A stretch of 64,000 bases of DNA from Glycomyces fuscus (GTDB taxonomy: Bacteria > Actinomycetota > Actinomycetes > Streptosporangiales > Streptosporangiaceae). A model generated the notes under the pieces. The model searched no databases and had not been told where the DNA came from. It saw only the letters and a program-made list of their open reading frames with translations. Within the stretch, counting starts at the first letter, position 1. The number at the start of each line of letters is the position of its first letter. A program made the position numbers and the translations under genes. Shown piece by piece: positions 32,998 to 40,028 of the stretch. The DNA lies in assembly GCA_002529455.1 (NCBI GenBank), contig NYMS01000006.1, positions 62,001 through 126,000 on the forward strand. The letters run 5' to 3'.

Positions 32998-34272
32998 ATG
33001 AAGCCGCGTCCACGCCCGCTGACCAGACCGGTGGCCTCCACCGCCACCCTCGTCCTGGCCGCGTCCGCCCTGGTGGCGGCACCCGCAGCCGCCGAGGTGT
33101 CGCCGTCGGTCCCCCCGCCGCCGGGATCGCACGAGGTGCGCTTCGCCACCTTCAACACCGCGCTGGAACGCCCCGGGCAGGGGGTGCTCGCCGAGGAGCT
33201 GGCCACCCCCGACAGCGAGCAGGCACGCAACGTCGCCGAGATCATCCAGCACGTGCGCCCCGACGTCCTCCTGGTCAACGAGTTCGACTACGACGAGCAG
33301 GGGGACGGGCCCCGGCTGTTCCAGGACAACTACCTGTCCGTGGGCCAGAACGGCGCCGAGGCCATCGACTACCCCTACGTGTACTCCGCGCCCGTCAACA
33401 CCGGCGTGGCCTCGGGCGTGGACCTCAACGGCGACGGCGAGGCGGTGACCGAGCCCGGCAGCCCCGCCTACGCCGAGGACGCCTTCGGGTACGGACTCTT
33501 CCCCGGCCAGTACGGGATGGTCGTGTACTCGATGTACCCGATCGTCACCGAGGACGTGCGCACGTTCCAGACCTTCCGGTGGGCGGACATGCCCGGCGCG
33601 CTCCTGCCCACCGACCCCGAGACGGGCGAGTCCTACTACTCCCCCGAGGCCCTGGAGGTCCTGCGGCTGTCCTCCAAGAGCCACTGGGACCTGCCGATCG
33701 ACACGGGCCGGGGCCGCCCGATCCACCTGCTGGCCAGCCACCCGACACCGCCGGCCTTCGACGGCCCGGAGAGGCGCAACGTCGCGCGCAACCACGACGA
33801 GATCCGCTTCTGGGCCGACTACGTCACCCCGCGCGCGGGCTCCTACGTCTACGACGACCAGGGCCGACGCGGCGGCCTGCCCGTGGGCGCGCCGTTCGTC
33901 ATCGCCGGGGACCTCAACGCCGACCCCAACGACGGCGACGGCCACCCGGACGCCATCGCCCGGCTCCTGGACCACCCGGGGATCACCGACGTGCGCCCGT
34001 CCAGCCAGGGCGGCAGGGGCGCGGCCCAGCGCCAGGGCGGGGCCAACGACGGGCACGGGGGCGACCCGGTCCTGGACAGCGCCGACTTCGCGGACGAACC
34101 CGGCCCGGGCAACCTGCGCGTGGACTACGTGCTGCCCTCGCGGACCGTTCCGACCCGCTCCTCGGGGGTGTTCTGGCCGACCGCGGACGACCCCCTGTTC
34201 CGGCTGACCGGCGACTACCCCTTCCCCAGCTCCGACCACCGGATGGTGTGGGTGGACGTGGTCCGGCACTAG
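32998..34272 (+). CDS. Secreted endonuclease/exonuclease/phosphatase family enzyme
   Basis: A 424-aa exported metal-dependent phosphodiesterase or phosphatase of the EEP fold. Signal peptide about residues 1-32 (cleavage after AAA). The fold's motifs occur in order: RFATFNTAL, the metal-ligand Glu in DVLLVNEFDYD, the active-site His in HLLASHPTPP, GDLNADPND, RVDYVLPS and the terminal SSDHRMVWVDV. Substrate is not evident; secreted relatives act on nucleic acids, phospholipids or phytase-like phosphate esters. ATG start with GAGAGGA upstream. Transcribed alone, divergent from the pectin lyase, and closed by a hairpin. Confidence 0.88.
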   Translation: MKPRPRPLTRPVASTATLVLAASALVAAPAAAEVSPSVPPPPGSHEVRFATFNTALERPGQGVLAEELATPDSEQARNVAEIIQHVRPDVLLVNEFDYDEQGDGPRLFQDNYLSVGQNGAEAIDYPYVYSAPVNTGVASGVDLNGDGEAVTEPGSPAYAEDAFGYGLFPGQYGMVVYSMYPIVTEDVRTFQTFRWADMPGALLPTDPETGESYYSPEALEVLRLSSKSHWDLPIDTGRGRPIHLLASHPTPPAFDGPERRNVARNHDEIRFWADYVTPRAGSYVYDDQGRRGGLPVGAPFVIAGDLNADPNDGDGHPDAIARLLDHPGITDVRPSSQGGRGAAQRQGGANDGHGGDPVLDSADFADEPGPGNLRVDYVLPSRTVPTRSSGVFWPTADDPLFRLTGDYPFPSSDHRMVWVDVVRH

Positions 34273-34281
34273 CCCGCGCCT

Positions 34282-34325
34282 GGGGCCGTCCGGCGGTCCG
34301 GCGCGCCGTGTCCGGGGACGGCCCC
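34282..34325. terminator. Hairpin between the EEP and HAD genes
   Basis: 10-bp arms GGGGCCGTCC (34282-34291) and GGACGGCCCC (34316-34325) in the 59-bp gap between convergent genes. Confidence 0.6.
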
Positions 34326-34331
34326 CGGCCC

Positions 34332-35024
34332 TCAGGCCGCGCCGAGGGCGGCGGCCAGGTCGTCGAGGCTCTCCACCTCCAGGTCGAAGGAGTCCTCCAG
34401 GCCGGGAGGGTCCCCGACGGGGCGTTCGACGTAGGCGGTCCTCATGCCCGCGGCCTGCGCCCCGCGAAGGTCCCAGGCATGGGCGGCGACCATGAGCAGG
34501 CGGTCCGGCGAGCAGCCCGCGTTGGCGATCGCGAGCCGGTAGACGTCGGGGTGGGGTTTGTAGCCGCGCGCGTCCTCGGCCGAGAGCACCTGGTGCCAGC
34601 GAAGCCCGGCGTGCGCGCTGATGCGGGTGAGGGCCGAGTGGCTGGCGTTGGACAGGCCGACCACCGGGAAGCGCGAGGCGATCCGGTCCAGCGCCGGGAC
34701 GGAGTCCGGCCACGGTTCCAGCCGCTGCGCGGAGGCCGCCAGCGCGCGGACCGCGTCCGCGTCGCCGACGCCGGCCTCGGCCGCGACGCGTGTCGCCGCC
34801 TCCAGGTCGATCACCGTGCTGTCGGCGTAGGGGCGGCGGCCCGCGAGGACCTCCTGCTGCTGCTCGTCGATGTACCCGTACCACGCCTCGACGAGCTCGC
34901 CCGTCCTCGCCTCGTCGATGTCGGGGAGCAGCGTCCGGAGGCCGCGCCCGATCCCGCCGGGCTCGTCGACCATGGTCCCGAGAACGTCGAAGACGACCAT
35001 GTCCGTGTCGGGGTGTGGGGTCAC
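34332..35024 (-). CDS. HAD-superfamily hydrolase, haloacid dehalogenase type II
   Basis: A 230-aa cytoplasmic hydrolase. HAD motifs: I is VFDVLGTM with the nucleophilic Asp; II is VVGLSNASHSAL (Ser); III is the Lys in GYKPHPDVYRLA; and IV is MVAAHAWDLRGAQAAG, whose AHAWDL pattern is typical of (S)-2-haloacid dehalogenases. Sequence supports the subfamily, not the substrate, which could be another phosphate or halo compound. The GTG at 35024 is preferred because GAGGAG lies upstream, whereas the ATG at 35000 has none. Stands alone between convergent EEP and upstream chorismate mutase genes. Confidence 0.85.
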   Translation of the reverse strand: MTPHPDTDMVVFDVLGTMVDEPGGIGRGLRTLLPDIDEARTGELVEAWYGYIDEQQQEVLAGRRPYADSTVIDLEAATRVAAEAGVGDADAVRALAASAQRLEPWPDSVPALDRIASRFPVVGLSNASHSALTRISAHAGLRWHQVLSAEDARGYKPHPDVYRLAIANAGCSPDRLLMVAAHAWDLRGAQAAGMRTAYVERPVGDPPGLEDSFDLEVESLDDLAAALGAA

Positions 35025-35246
35025 GGGAAGCACTCCTCGGCATCTGTCCGTACGGTCCGGAAGGTGCTGGGACCGGGTCGCCGGAGGGCCCGGGGAACCG
35101 CCGGGCCCGCCGGTGAGCATAGTGCGCTTGCTCCGTCGCGGCGGGCGGGCGTCCGTCCGGGCGGCACGGGCGGCCCCCGTCGGCCGCGGTGGCCGCGCCG
35201 CCCCCGGCCCCGGTCGCGGAAGGGATACCGGAGCCGGGGGCCGGAG

Positions 35247-35558
35247 TCAGCTGGTGCGGGCGGCCTCCTCCTGCGCGGCGGCCAGCCCGGCGCTGATGAC
35301 GCTGTCCATGATGGCGGCGAGCCGGTCGGGGCCCAGGCGCGGGGCGTGCTCGGCCATGCGCTCGACCAGTTCGCGCTCGCGCCGCATGTCGCGCCCGGCG
35401 AAGTAGCCGACCGGCTTGAGCCGCTGCACCTGGGCGGCGACGAGGGCGCGGCGTTCGAGGAGGCCGGCCAGCTCGGCGTCCATCTGGTCGATGCGTCCGC
35501 GCAGCCGGCGGATCTGCTCCTGGGCGCGGGAGGTCTGGGTGGTGTGGTGCTCGGACAC
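35247..35558 (-). CDS. Chorismate mutase (AroQ type)
   Basis: Rearranges chorismate to prephenate, the branch to phenylalanine and tyrosine. The 103-aa all-helical product shows the AroQ pattern: IRRLRGRIDQMDAELAGLLE, RRALVAAQVQRLKPVGYFAG and RDMRRERELVERMAEHAP, with the first Arg, the Lys of QRLKP and the Arg/Glu of helix 2 as expected active-site residues. The length matches monofunctional bacterial enzymes and there is no export signal. GTG start five or six bases after GGGAGAA. The 247 bp upstream holds a 19-codon leader with Tyr and Phe codons plus an intrinsic terminator, so the gene is probably regulated by attenuation according to aromatic amino acid supply. Confidence 0.92.
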   Translation of the reverse strand: MSEHHTTQTSRAQEQIRRLRGRIDQMDAELAGLLERRALVAAQVQRLKPVGYFAGRDMRRERELVERMAEHAPRLGPDRLAAIMDSVISAGLAAAQEEAARTS

Positions 35559-35692
35559 GGTGGTTCTCCCTCGGTGTGGGGACGGGCCGGTGGCGGGCCG
35601 GACGCGGTCGCGGTGCGGCCGTACGTCCCCGCGGGGATACGCGCGGTACGTGGAGAGCGTGTCGTGGGGCGCCGGCCGCCTGGAAAACGAAG

Positions 35693-35721
35693 GGAGCACC
35701 GGGCTGCTGCCCTGGTGCTCC
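35693..35721 (-). terminator. Attenuator terminator upstream of chorismate mutase
   Basis: On the minus strand GGAGCACC-A-GGGC-AGCA-GCCC-GGTGCTCC forms a 12-bp stem with one bulged A, followed directly by CTTCGTTTTCC. Being inside the leader, 135 bp before the structural gene, it is best read as the terminator arm of an attenuator and not as the end of another gene (the neighbouring upstream gene ends at 35959). Confidence 0.75.
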
Positions 35722-35724
35722 GTT

Positions 35725-35776
35725 GCCGACGACCCCTGGTTCCGCCTACGTGAGAGCGGCCGACGAGGTCGTCGGC
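35725..35776 (-). promoter_or_regulatory. Alternative pairing segments of the aromatic attenuator
   Basis: On the minus strand GCCGACGACC (plus 35767-35776, codons 10-13 of the leader) can pair either with TCGTCGG inside the leader (plus 35760-35766, 7 bp) or with GGTCGTCGGC just before the terminator (plus 35725-35734, perfect 10 bp). The exact series of competing structures is not resolved by eye. Confidence 0.6.
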
Positions 35777-35805
35777 TGGCTAAACACGAAATAGCGGCGG
35801 GTCAT
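35746..35805 (-). CDS. Leader peptide of the chorismate mutase attenuator
   Basis: A 19-codon reading frame, ATG to TAG: MTRRYFVFSQPTTSSAALT. Tyr5, Phe6 and Phe8 sit where a ribosome would stall if charged tRNA-Tyr or tRNA-Phe were scarce, and the following codons contain one arm of the alternative pairing. A TAGGAT -10 box (35813-35818) ends 7 bp upstream of the ATG, so the message is probably leaderless, as is common for attenuator leaders in actinobacteria. The composition, position and product of the downstream gene all agree with attenuation. No conservation data are available here. Confidence 0.7.
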   Translation of the reverse strand: MTRRYFVFSQPTTSSAALT

Positions 35806-35812
35806 GAGGGGA

Positions 35813-35818
35813 ATCCTA
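35813..35818 (-). promoter_or_regulatory. -10 box of the chorismate mutase leader
   Basis: TAGGAT on the minus strand, seven bases before the leader ATG; a good match to the principal-sigma -10 consensus TANNAT. No convincing -35 element is visible about 17 bp further up. Confidence 0.5.
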
Positions 35819-35958
35819 CCGAATCCGCCGGGGAGGGCGCACGGTTTCGCGGTGGGGGCGCGCGGCCGTGTCCCCGGTCCCGGACGCGCGCGGGGCGGAC
35901 CCCGCCCAGCGGCGGGGCCCGCCCCGACGTCCTTCGGCCGGGCGGACCGGCCGGCGGC

Positions 35959-36636
35959 TCAGCCTTCGCGGCCCTCGGCCCCGGGGATCTGGACCTGGAC
36001 CATGAGGGCGGTGGCCTCGGCGGTGACCTCGCCGTGGGCGCGGATCCGCCCGCGGACGAAGACCTTGCGGCCCTCCACCCGCTCCACCTCCGCGGTGACC
36101 TCCAGCGGGGTGAACAGCGGCGTGGGCCTGCGGTAGTTCACCTCCAGCCTGGCGGTGAGCCCGGGGGTGGTCTCGACGGCGGAGACGCTGCCGACGGCCT
36201 GGTCGAGCAGGGCCGCGATCCAACCGCCGTGCACGAGTCCGGGCGGGCCCTGGTAGACGGTGTTGAGGGTGACCTCTCCGCGCATGCCCTCGGGGGTGCG
36301 CTCCAGCAGGAGCGGCGGGGCGGCGGGGTTGGTGTCGCCCGAGACGATGTTGGTGATGGTGCCGTACTCGACGTCCCCGCTCCGTAGGTCGCGCTGGACC
36401 ATGGCGCCGATCTGGCGGCGGGCCACGTTGAGCCTGCCGGTGACGCCCTCGACGGTGGCCGCGGCCTCGGCCAGGGTGTCGGTGTCGGCCTCGGTGTTGG
36501 CGACGGCGTCGATGAGGTCGTGGACGCGGGCCACGAGGGAGCGCAGCTCGGAGGGGATCTGTGCCTGCTCGACCACCGGGAGGCCGAAGGCGCGGGGGTC
36601 GGGGCGCTCGGCTACCGGCTGCGTGTTGACCGTCAT
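35959..36636 (-). CDS. PaaI-like hotdog thioesterase
   Basis: A 225-aa protein. The N-terminal half (residues 1-95) is helical and contains PSELRSLVARVHDLIDAVAN; the C-terminal half is a hotdog-fold acyl-CoA thioesterase with GLVHGGWIAALLDQAVGS (the HGG...D catalytic pattern), RLEVNYRRPTPLFTPLEVTA and GRKVFVRGRIRAHGEVTAEA. The acyl substrate is unknown. The ATG at 36636 follows GAGGAAC. Upstream, the near-palindrome TACTCGGTAGTA (36699-36710) abuts a TAGGAT -10 box (36695-36700), which suggests repression by a TetR-like protein encoded elsewhere. Confidence 0.85.
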   Translation of the reverse strand: MTVNTQPVAERPDPRAFGLPVVEQAQIPSELRSLVARVHDLIDAVANTEADTDTLAEAAATVEGVTGRLNVARRQIGAMVQRDLRSGDVEYGTITNIVSGDTNPAAPPLLLERTPEGMRGEVTLNTVYQGPPGLVHGGWIAALLDQAVGSVSAVETTPGLTARLEVNYRRPTPLFTPLEVTAEVERVEGRKVFVRGRIRAHGEVTAEATALMVQVQIPGAEGREG

Positions 36637-36694
36637 GTGTTCCTCGTCGGATCGGTGTGTGCACGGGTGGCTGGGGGCACCACCGTCAAACCGA

Positions 36695-36710
36695 ATCCTA
36701 CTCGGTAGTA
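36695..36710 (-). promoter_or_regulatory. -10 box and partial palindrome upstream of the thioesterase
   Basis: Minus strand TACTACCGAGTA (36699-36710; TACT and AGTA arms around 4 bp) overlapping the start of TAGGAT (36695-36700). The overlap with the core promoter is the reason for calling it a putative operator. Confidence 0.35.
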
Positions 36711-36782
36711 TTCCGGCGAGACCGGGCCGGGAGGTGCGCTCCCCGTCACACCGCGCGGAGACGGGCGGCACGCACGGCGGCG

Positions 36783-37220
36783 TCAGCCCAGCTCACGCAC
36801 CATGTGCAGGTGCGGGATCCCCGCGTCCAGGAACTCCTCCCCGTGCGCGGCGTAGCCCAGCCGCGCGTAGAAGCCCAGCGCGTGCGTCTGGGCGTGCAGC
36901 TCCACCTTGGCCAGCCCGCGCTCGCGGGCCCGCTCCTCCACCGCGCGCACGAGCGCGGCGCCGGTCCCGTTGCCGCGCCCCTTGGGCAGGACCGCCAGAC
37001 GTCCGAGGAGGCCCACGCCCCCGCCCAGGTCCACGAGGCGGACCGTGCCCACGGGGATGCCGCCGTCCAGGGCGAGGAGGTGGTCGGCGGTGGCGTCGCG
37101 CACGTCCCACTCCTCCTCCACGGGCACCTGCTGCTCGGCGACGAACACGGCTCCCCGGATGACGAACACTGCGGCGCGGTCGCGCTCGTCCCGCGCCAGG
37201 CGGATCTCGGTCGTAGTCAT
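36783..37220 (-). CDS. GNAT family N-acetyltransferase (ElaA-like)
   Basis: A 145-aa acetyl-CoA-dependent acyltransferase. The N-terminal FVIRGAVFVAEQQVPVEEEW is typical of the ElaA/YjcF-like subgroup. The acetyl-CoA pyrophosphate loop is LAVLPKGRGNGTGAALV (motif A, R/Q-x-x-G-x-G/A pattern), then VELHAQTHALGFYARLGYAA (motif B) and the end GIPHLHMVRELG. Substrate unknown. ATG start. It is transcribed alone, divergent from the AraC-type gene. Confidence 0.88.
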   Translation of the reverse strand: MTTTEIRLARDERDRAAVFVIRGAVFVAEQQVPVEEEWDVRDATADHLLALDGGIPVGTVRLVDLGGGVGLLGRLAVLPKGRGNGTGAALVRAVEERARERGLAKVELHAQTHALGFYARLGYAAHGEEFLDAGIPHLHMVRELG

Positions 37221-37441
37221 GCAGGCAGATTAGTCCCATGACGGGGCGAAACCCGCACCGCGGGTGCCGGTCGCCCCGGCCGCCCCGCAACGCCGGGCCG
37301 CACGCGGCCGCTCCGGCCGGGGCCGTCGGGGAGCGCCCGTCAAGGGACCGGGCGGGAGGCGGCGACGGCCGCGTGAGCGCTCCCCCGCCCGCGCCGGAGC
37401 CCGTGGCGGCACCCGCGCAGCGCACTGCCTAACCTGGGGGG

Positions 37442-38299
37442 ATGGGCATGCCCAGGGACGTTCACCCCCGGATCGAGGACCCGCGCGCGGAGCGGGCGCG
37501 CTACTGGCGCTCCTCCGGGCTGCCCGAGACCGAGCTGCTCACCGCGCGCTTCGTCACCACCTCCTTCACCCGCCACACCCACCCCACCTACACCATCGGA
37601 GTGATCACCGACGGCGTCGAGGAGTACACGCACGAGCGGGGACGGGCCCGGGTGGGGCCCGGCGGACTCGCCGTGGTCGGGCCCGGGGAGGTGCACACCG
37701 GCCACGCCGGGGTCCCCGAGGGCTGGAGCTACCGCGTGTTCTACCCCCGGCCCGAGGTGGTGGCGGACGTCGCCCGCGAACTGGGCATGCGCGGGACCCC
37801 GGCGTTCACCGAGTCCGGCATCGACGCGCCCGAGGCCGCCCGGGTGCTGGCCGCCGCGCACGTGGCCGCCGAGAACGGCGACCGCCTGACCACCTCCTCC
37901 CTGGCCCGGCGGGGCCTGGGCATGCTGCTGCGCTCCCACGGCCGCGAACGGGCGGCCGGGCCGCCCGGGCACGCCGCCCGGCCCGAGGTGGAGCGCGCCC
38001 GGCGGATCCTGGCCGAGCGCCTGGTGGACCCGCCGACGCTGGAGGAGCTGGCGGCCGGGCTGGGCATCGGCCCGTTCGCGCTGTCCCGGGCCTTTCGCGC
38101 CGCCCACGGCCTGCCGCCGCACGCCTACCTCAACCAGCTGCGGGTGGACCGGGCCCGGGCACTGCTCGCCTCGGGCCGGCGGGCGGGCGAGGTCGCGGTG
38201 GAGGTGGGGTTCGCCGACCAGCCGCACCTGACCCGCCACTTCAAGCGCCACCTGGGGGTGCCCCCCGCGGCCTACCAGCGCGCCCTGCTCGCCACCTGA
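37442..38299 (+). CDS. AraC-family regulator with cupin sensor domain
   Basis: A 285-aa regulator. The N-terminal cupin (about residues 25-120) has HTHPTYTIGVITDGVEEY and VVGPGEVHTG, which carry the His/Glu ligand-binding residues. The C-terminal pair of HTH motifs (about 185-283) includes PPTLEELAAGLGIGPFALSR and VGFADQPHLTRHFKRHLGV. AraC genes of this type commonly sit beside azlC-azlD exporter genes, as here, and the regulator probably controls them. The start is ambiguous: the ATG at 37442 directly follows GGGGGG, while the one at 37448 has better spacing; a TAACCT box just upstream suggests a nearly leaderless message. Confidence 0.9.
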   Translation: MGMPRDVHPRIEDPRAERARYWRSSGLPETELLTARFVTTSFTRHTHPTYTIGVITDGVEEYTHERGRARVGPGGLAVVGPGEVHTGHAGVPEGWSYRVFYPRPEVVADVARELGMRGTPAFTESGIDAPEAARVLAAAHVAAENGDRLTTSSLARRGLGMLLRSHGRERAAGPPGHAARPEVERARRILAERLVDPPTLEELAAGLGIGPFALSRAFRAAHGLPPHAYLNQLRVDRARALLASGRRAGEVAVEVGFADQPHLTRHFKRHLGVPPAAYQRALLAT

Positions 38300-38348
38300 G
38301 CCGCTAGTGGGTCGACCGGAAAGGTTCGCCGGGGCCGCTCCCTCCCCC

Positions 38349-38407
38349 GTGATCTTGTACTTATAGCGCGTCTCGACCGTCCAACCTCGCTATAAGTACA
38401 AGATCAC
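38349..38407. repeat. Perfect 20-bp inverted repeat between AraC gene and azlC
   Basis: Left arm gtgatcttgtacttatagcg (38349-38368), right arm its exact reverse complement (38388-38407), 19-bp spacer. The arms are about 40 percent GC in a region otherwise well over 70 percent. It could be a terminator for the AraC gene, an operator for azlCD or a dispersed intergenic repeat; no other copy exists in this window. Confidence 0.85.
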
Positions 38408-38527
38408 CGCAGGTCAGAACCCTGGCGACACACCAGCAACATCTCTGGCCGGGTCACCAGCGGGGGCGGCGGGCGGCGGGCGGCCCGGCAAGAACGTTCA
38501 AGACACCGCCCGGGCGGCCCTCCTAGC

Positions 38528-39430
38528 GTGGGGCGCGTGAAAGCCTTCTCCGTCCTCCGTACACCCGCGGTGCGCGACAGCGTGGGGATCGGCGTCGCCG
38601 TGGGCGCCGCCGGCCTAGCGTTCGGCACCGCCGCGGTGGCAGCCGGGCTGTCCCCGGCGCAGTCCGTCTTCATGAGCCTGTTCATGTTCACCGGGGCCTC
38701 CCAGTTCGCCCTGGTGGGGGTGGTCGCCGGCGGCGGCAGCCTGGTCGCGGGAGCGGCGGGCGCGCTGCTGCTGGGCGCCCGCAACACCCTGTACGGGCTG
38801 CGCCTGGCGGACGTGCTGGGCTGGCGGGGCGCGCGGCGGGCGCTGGCCGCGCACGGGGTGATCGACGAGACCACGGCCGTGACGCTGGCCCAGCCGGACC
38901 GCGCGTCGGCGCGCACCGCGTTCGTGACGACCTACGCGGTGCTGGGCGGCTCCTGGGTCGCGGCGACCCTGGCCGGAGCGCTGGCCACCGAGCGCGTGGG
39001 CGACATCAGCGCGTTCGGGCTCGACGCGGTGGGTCCGGCCGTCTTCCTGGGGCTGCTGTGGCCCCGCCTGCGGGAGGGCGACGCGCGCACGTGGCTGGTA
39101 GCGGGCCTGGGGGCGGGCCTGGCCCTGGCCGCCACCCCCCTCCTGCCCCCGGGCGTCCCGGTGCTGCTGGCGGCCTCGGCCGCGCTCGTCGCGCTGCTCG
39201 GCCCCGCCGCCGGGGAGAACGGCCTGGCCGCGCCCGCAGGGGAGGGCCCCCCGAGCGCGTCCACCGCGAGGAGCACCCCGGGCGCACCCGCCGGGGAGGA
39301 CGTTTCCCCGGCCGCGGGCGTCCCGGCCGCGGGCGCCGGGAAGGGCTCCCCGCCGCCGTCCGCCGGAGGCGGTCCCAAGGCGGAGTCGGCCCACCGCCCC
39401 GGAACGGGCTCCGAGGGGGAGCGGACATGA
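38528..39430 (+). CDS. azlC: AzlC-family branched-chain amino acid exporter, large subunit
   Basis: Large subunit of an AzlCD (BrnFE-like) exporter for branched-chain amino acids or analogues. The first 225 of 300 residues form the membrane domain: RDSVGIGVAVGAAGLAFGTA, FMSLFMFTGASQFALVGVVA (the family signature), GARNTLYGLRLADVLGW, VIDETTAVTL and the last helices. The final 75 residues (after ALLGPAAGENG) are an Ala/Gly/Pro/Ser-rich tail without predicted structure, which is unusual for AzlC. GTG start at 38528, or alternatively the GTG at 38537. The stop overlaps the azlD ATG (ATGA), so the subunits are coupled. Confidence 0.9.
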   Translation: MGRVKAFSVLRTPAVRDSVGIGVAVGAAGLAFGTAAVAAGLSPAQSVFMSLFMFTGASQFALVGVVAGGGSLVAGAAGALLLGARNTLYGLRLADVLGWRGARRALAAHGVIDETTAVTLAQPDRASARTAFVTTYAVLGGSWVAATLAGALATERVGDISAFGLDAVGPAVFLGLLWPRLREGDARTWLVAGLGAGLALAATPLLPPGVPVLLAASAALVALLGPAAGENGLAAPAGEGPPSASTARSTPGAPAGEDVSPAAGVPAAGAGKGSPPPSAGGGPKAESAHRPGTGSEGERT

Positions 39431-39744
39431 CCCTGTGGATCGTGCTCGTCGCCACCGCCGCGGGCTGCTACCTGCTCAAGTACGCGGGCCTGGCCGCGCC
39501 GCGGCGGCTCCTGGACAACCCGTGGCTGCGGCGGTTCGCGACCGCGGTGCCGATCGCCCTGCTCGCCGCGCTGATCGCGGTGGAGGCGCTGCGCGGCGAG
39601 GGCCAGGCGCTGGCCTGGGACACCGCGCGGATGGGCGGCCTGGGCGCCGCCGTCCTGGCCCTGGTCCTGCGCGCGCCCTTCCTCGTCGTCATCGTCGCCG
39701 CCGCGGCCACCACGGCGGGTCTGCGCGCCCTCGGCGCCGGCTGA
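39427..39744 (+). CDS. azlD: AzlD-family exporter small subunit
   Basis: A 105-aa membrane protein with about four helices (LWIVLVATAAGCYLLKYAGL, FATAVPIALLAALIAVEALR, GLGAAVLALVLRAPFLVVIV and the C-terminal TAGLRALGAG end). It pairs with AzlC to make the two-subunit exporter; the KYAGL...P...R pattern is typical. Its ATG overlaps the azlC stop by 4 bp. Two hairpins occur in the 284 bp that follow, before the ThDP-enzyme gene. Confidence 0.9.
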   Translation: MTLWIVLVATAAGCYLLKYAGLAAPRRLLDNPWLRRFATAVPIALLAALIAVEALRGEGQALAWDTARMGGLGAAVLALVLRAPFLVVIVAAAATTAGLRALGAG

Positions 39745-39953
39745 GCGCCGGGCGTACGCCTCCGCCCCCGGCGGTCCCCGTACACGGCGGGTGGCGGGGA
39801 GTGCAAGTTCCCCGCCCCCTGGGAAGGAAGCCGGAGACCGTACTCGGGCGCCGGACGGCGGTGGCCCGCGACGGCGCCTCCGGGTGACGGCACCCGGAAC
39901 ACCGGAGAGCCCACGAGGCTCTAAGCGGCAGCGGTCGGCCGGAACCGACCGTA

Positions 39954-39990
39954 CGCGTCCGGACGGCCCGGCCCGGGCCGTCCGGACGCG
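39954..39990 (+). terminator. Strong GC palindrome between azlD and the ThDP-enzyme gene
   Basis: Left arm 39954-39971 and right arm 39973-39990 are exact reverse complements (18 bp, 1-nt apex; about 16 bp usable). It ends 38 bp before the next start codon, so it is either the azlCD terminator or an operator/leader structure for the following gene. A smaller hairpin (CGGTCGG / CCGACCG) lies just upstream. Confidence 0.6.
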
Positions 39991-40028
39991 CCGAGTGGAC
40001 CTTGCGACGATGGAAGGACCCCGCCCCC

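Noticed and set aside
35576..35794. Plus-strand 72-codon frame between chorismate mutase and thioesterase genes
   Set aside because: No ribosome site and no family; the same region is better explained as the minus-strand attenuator.
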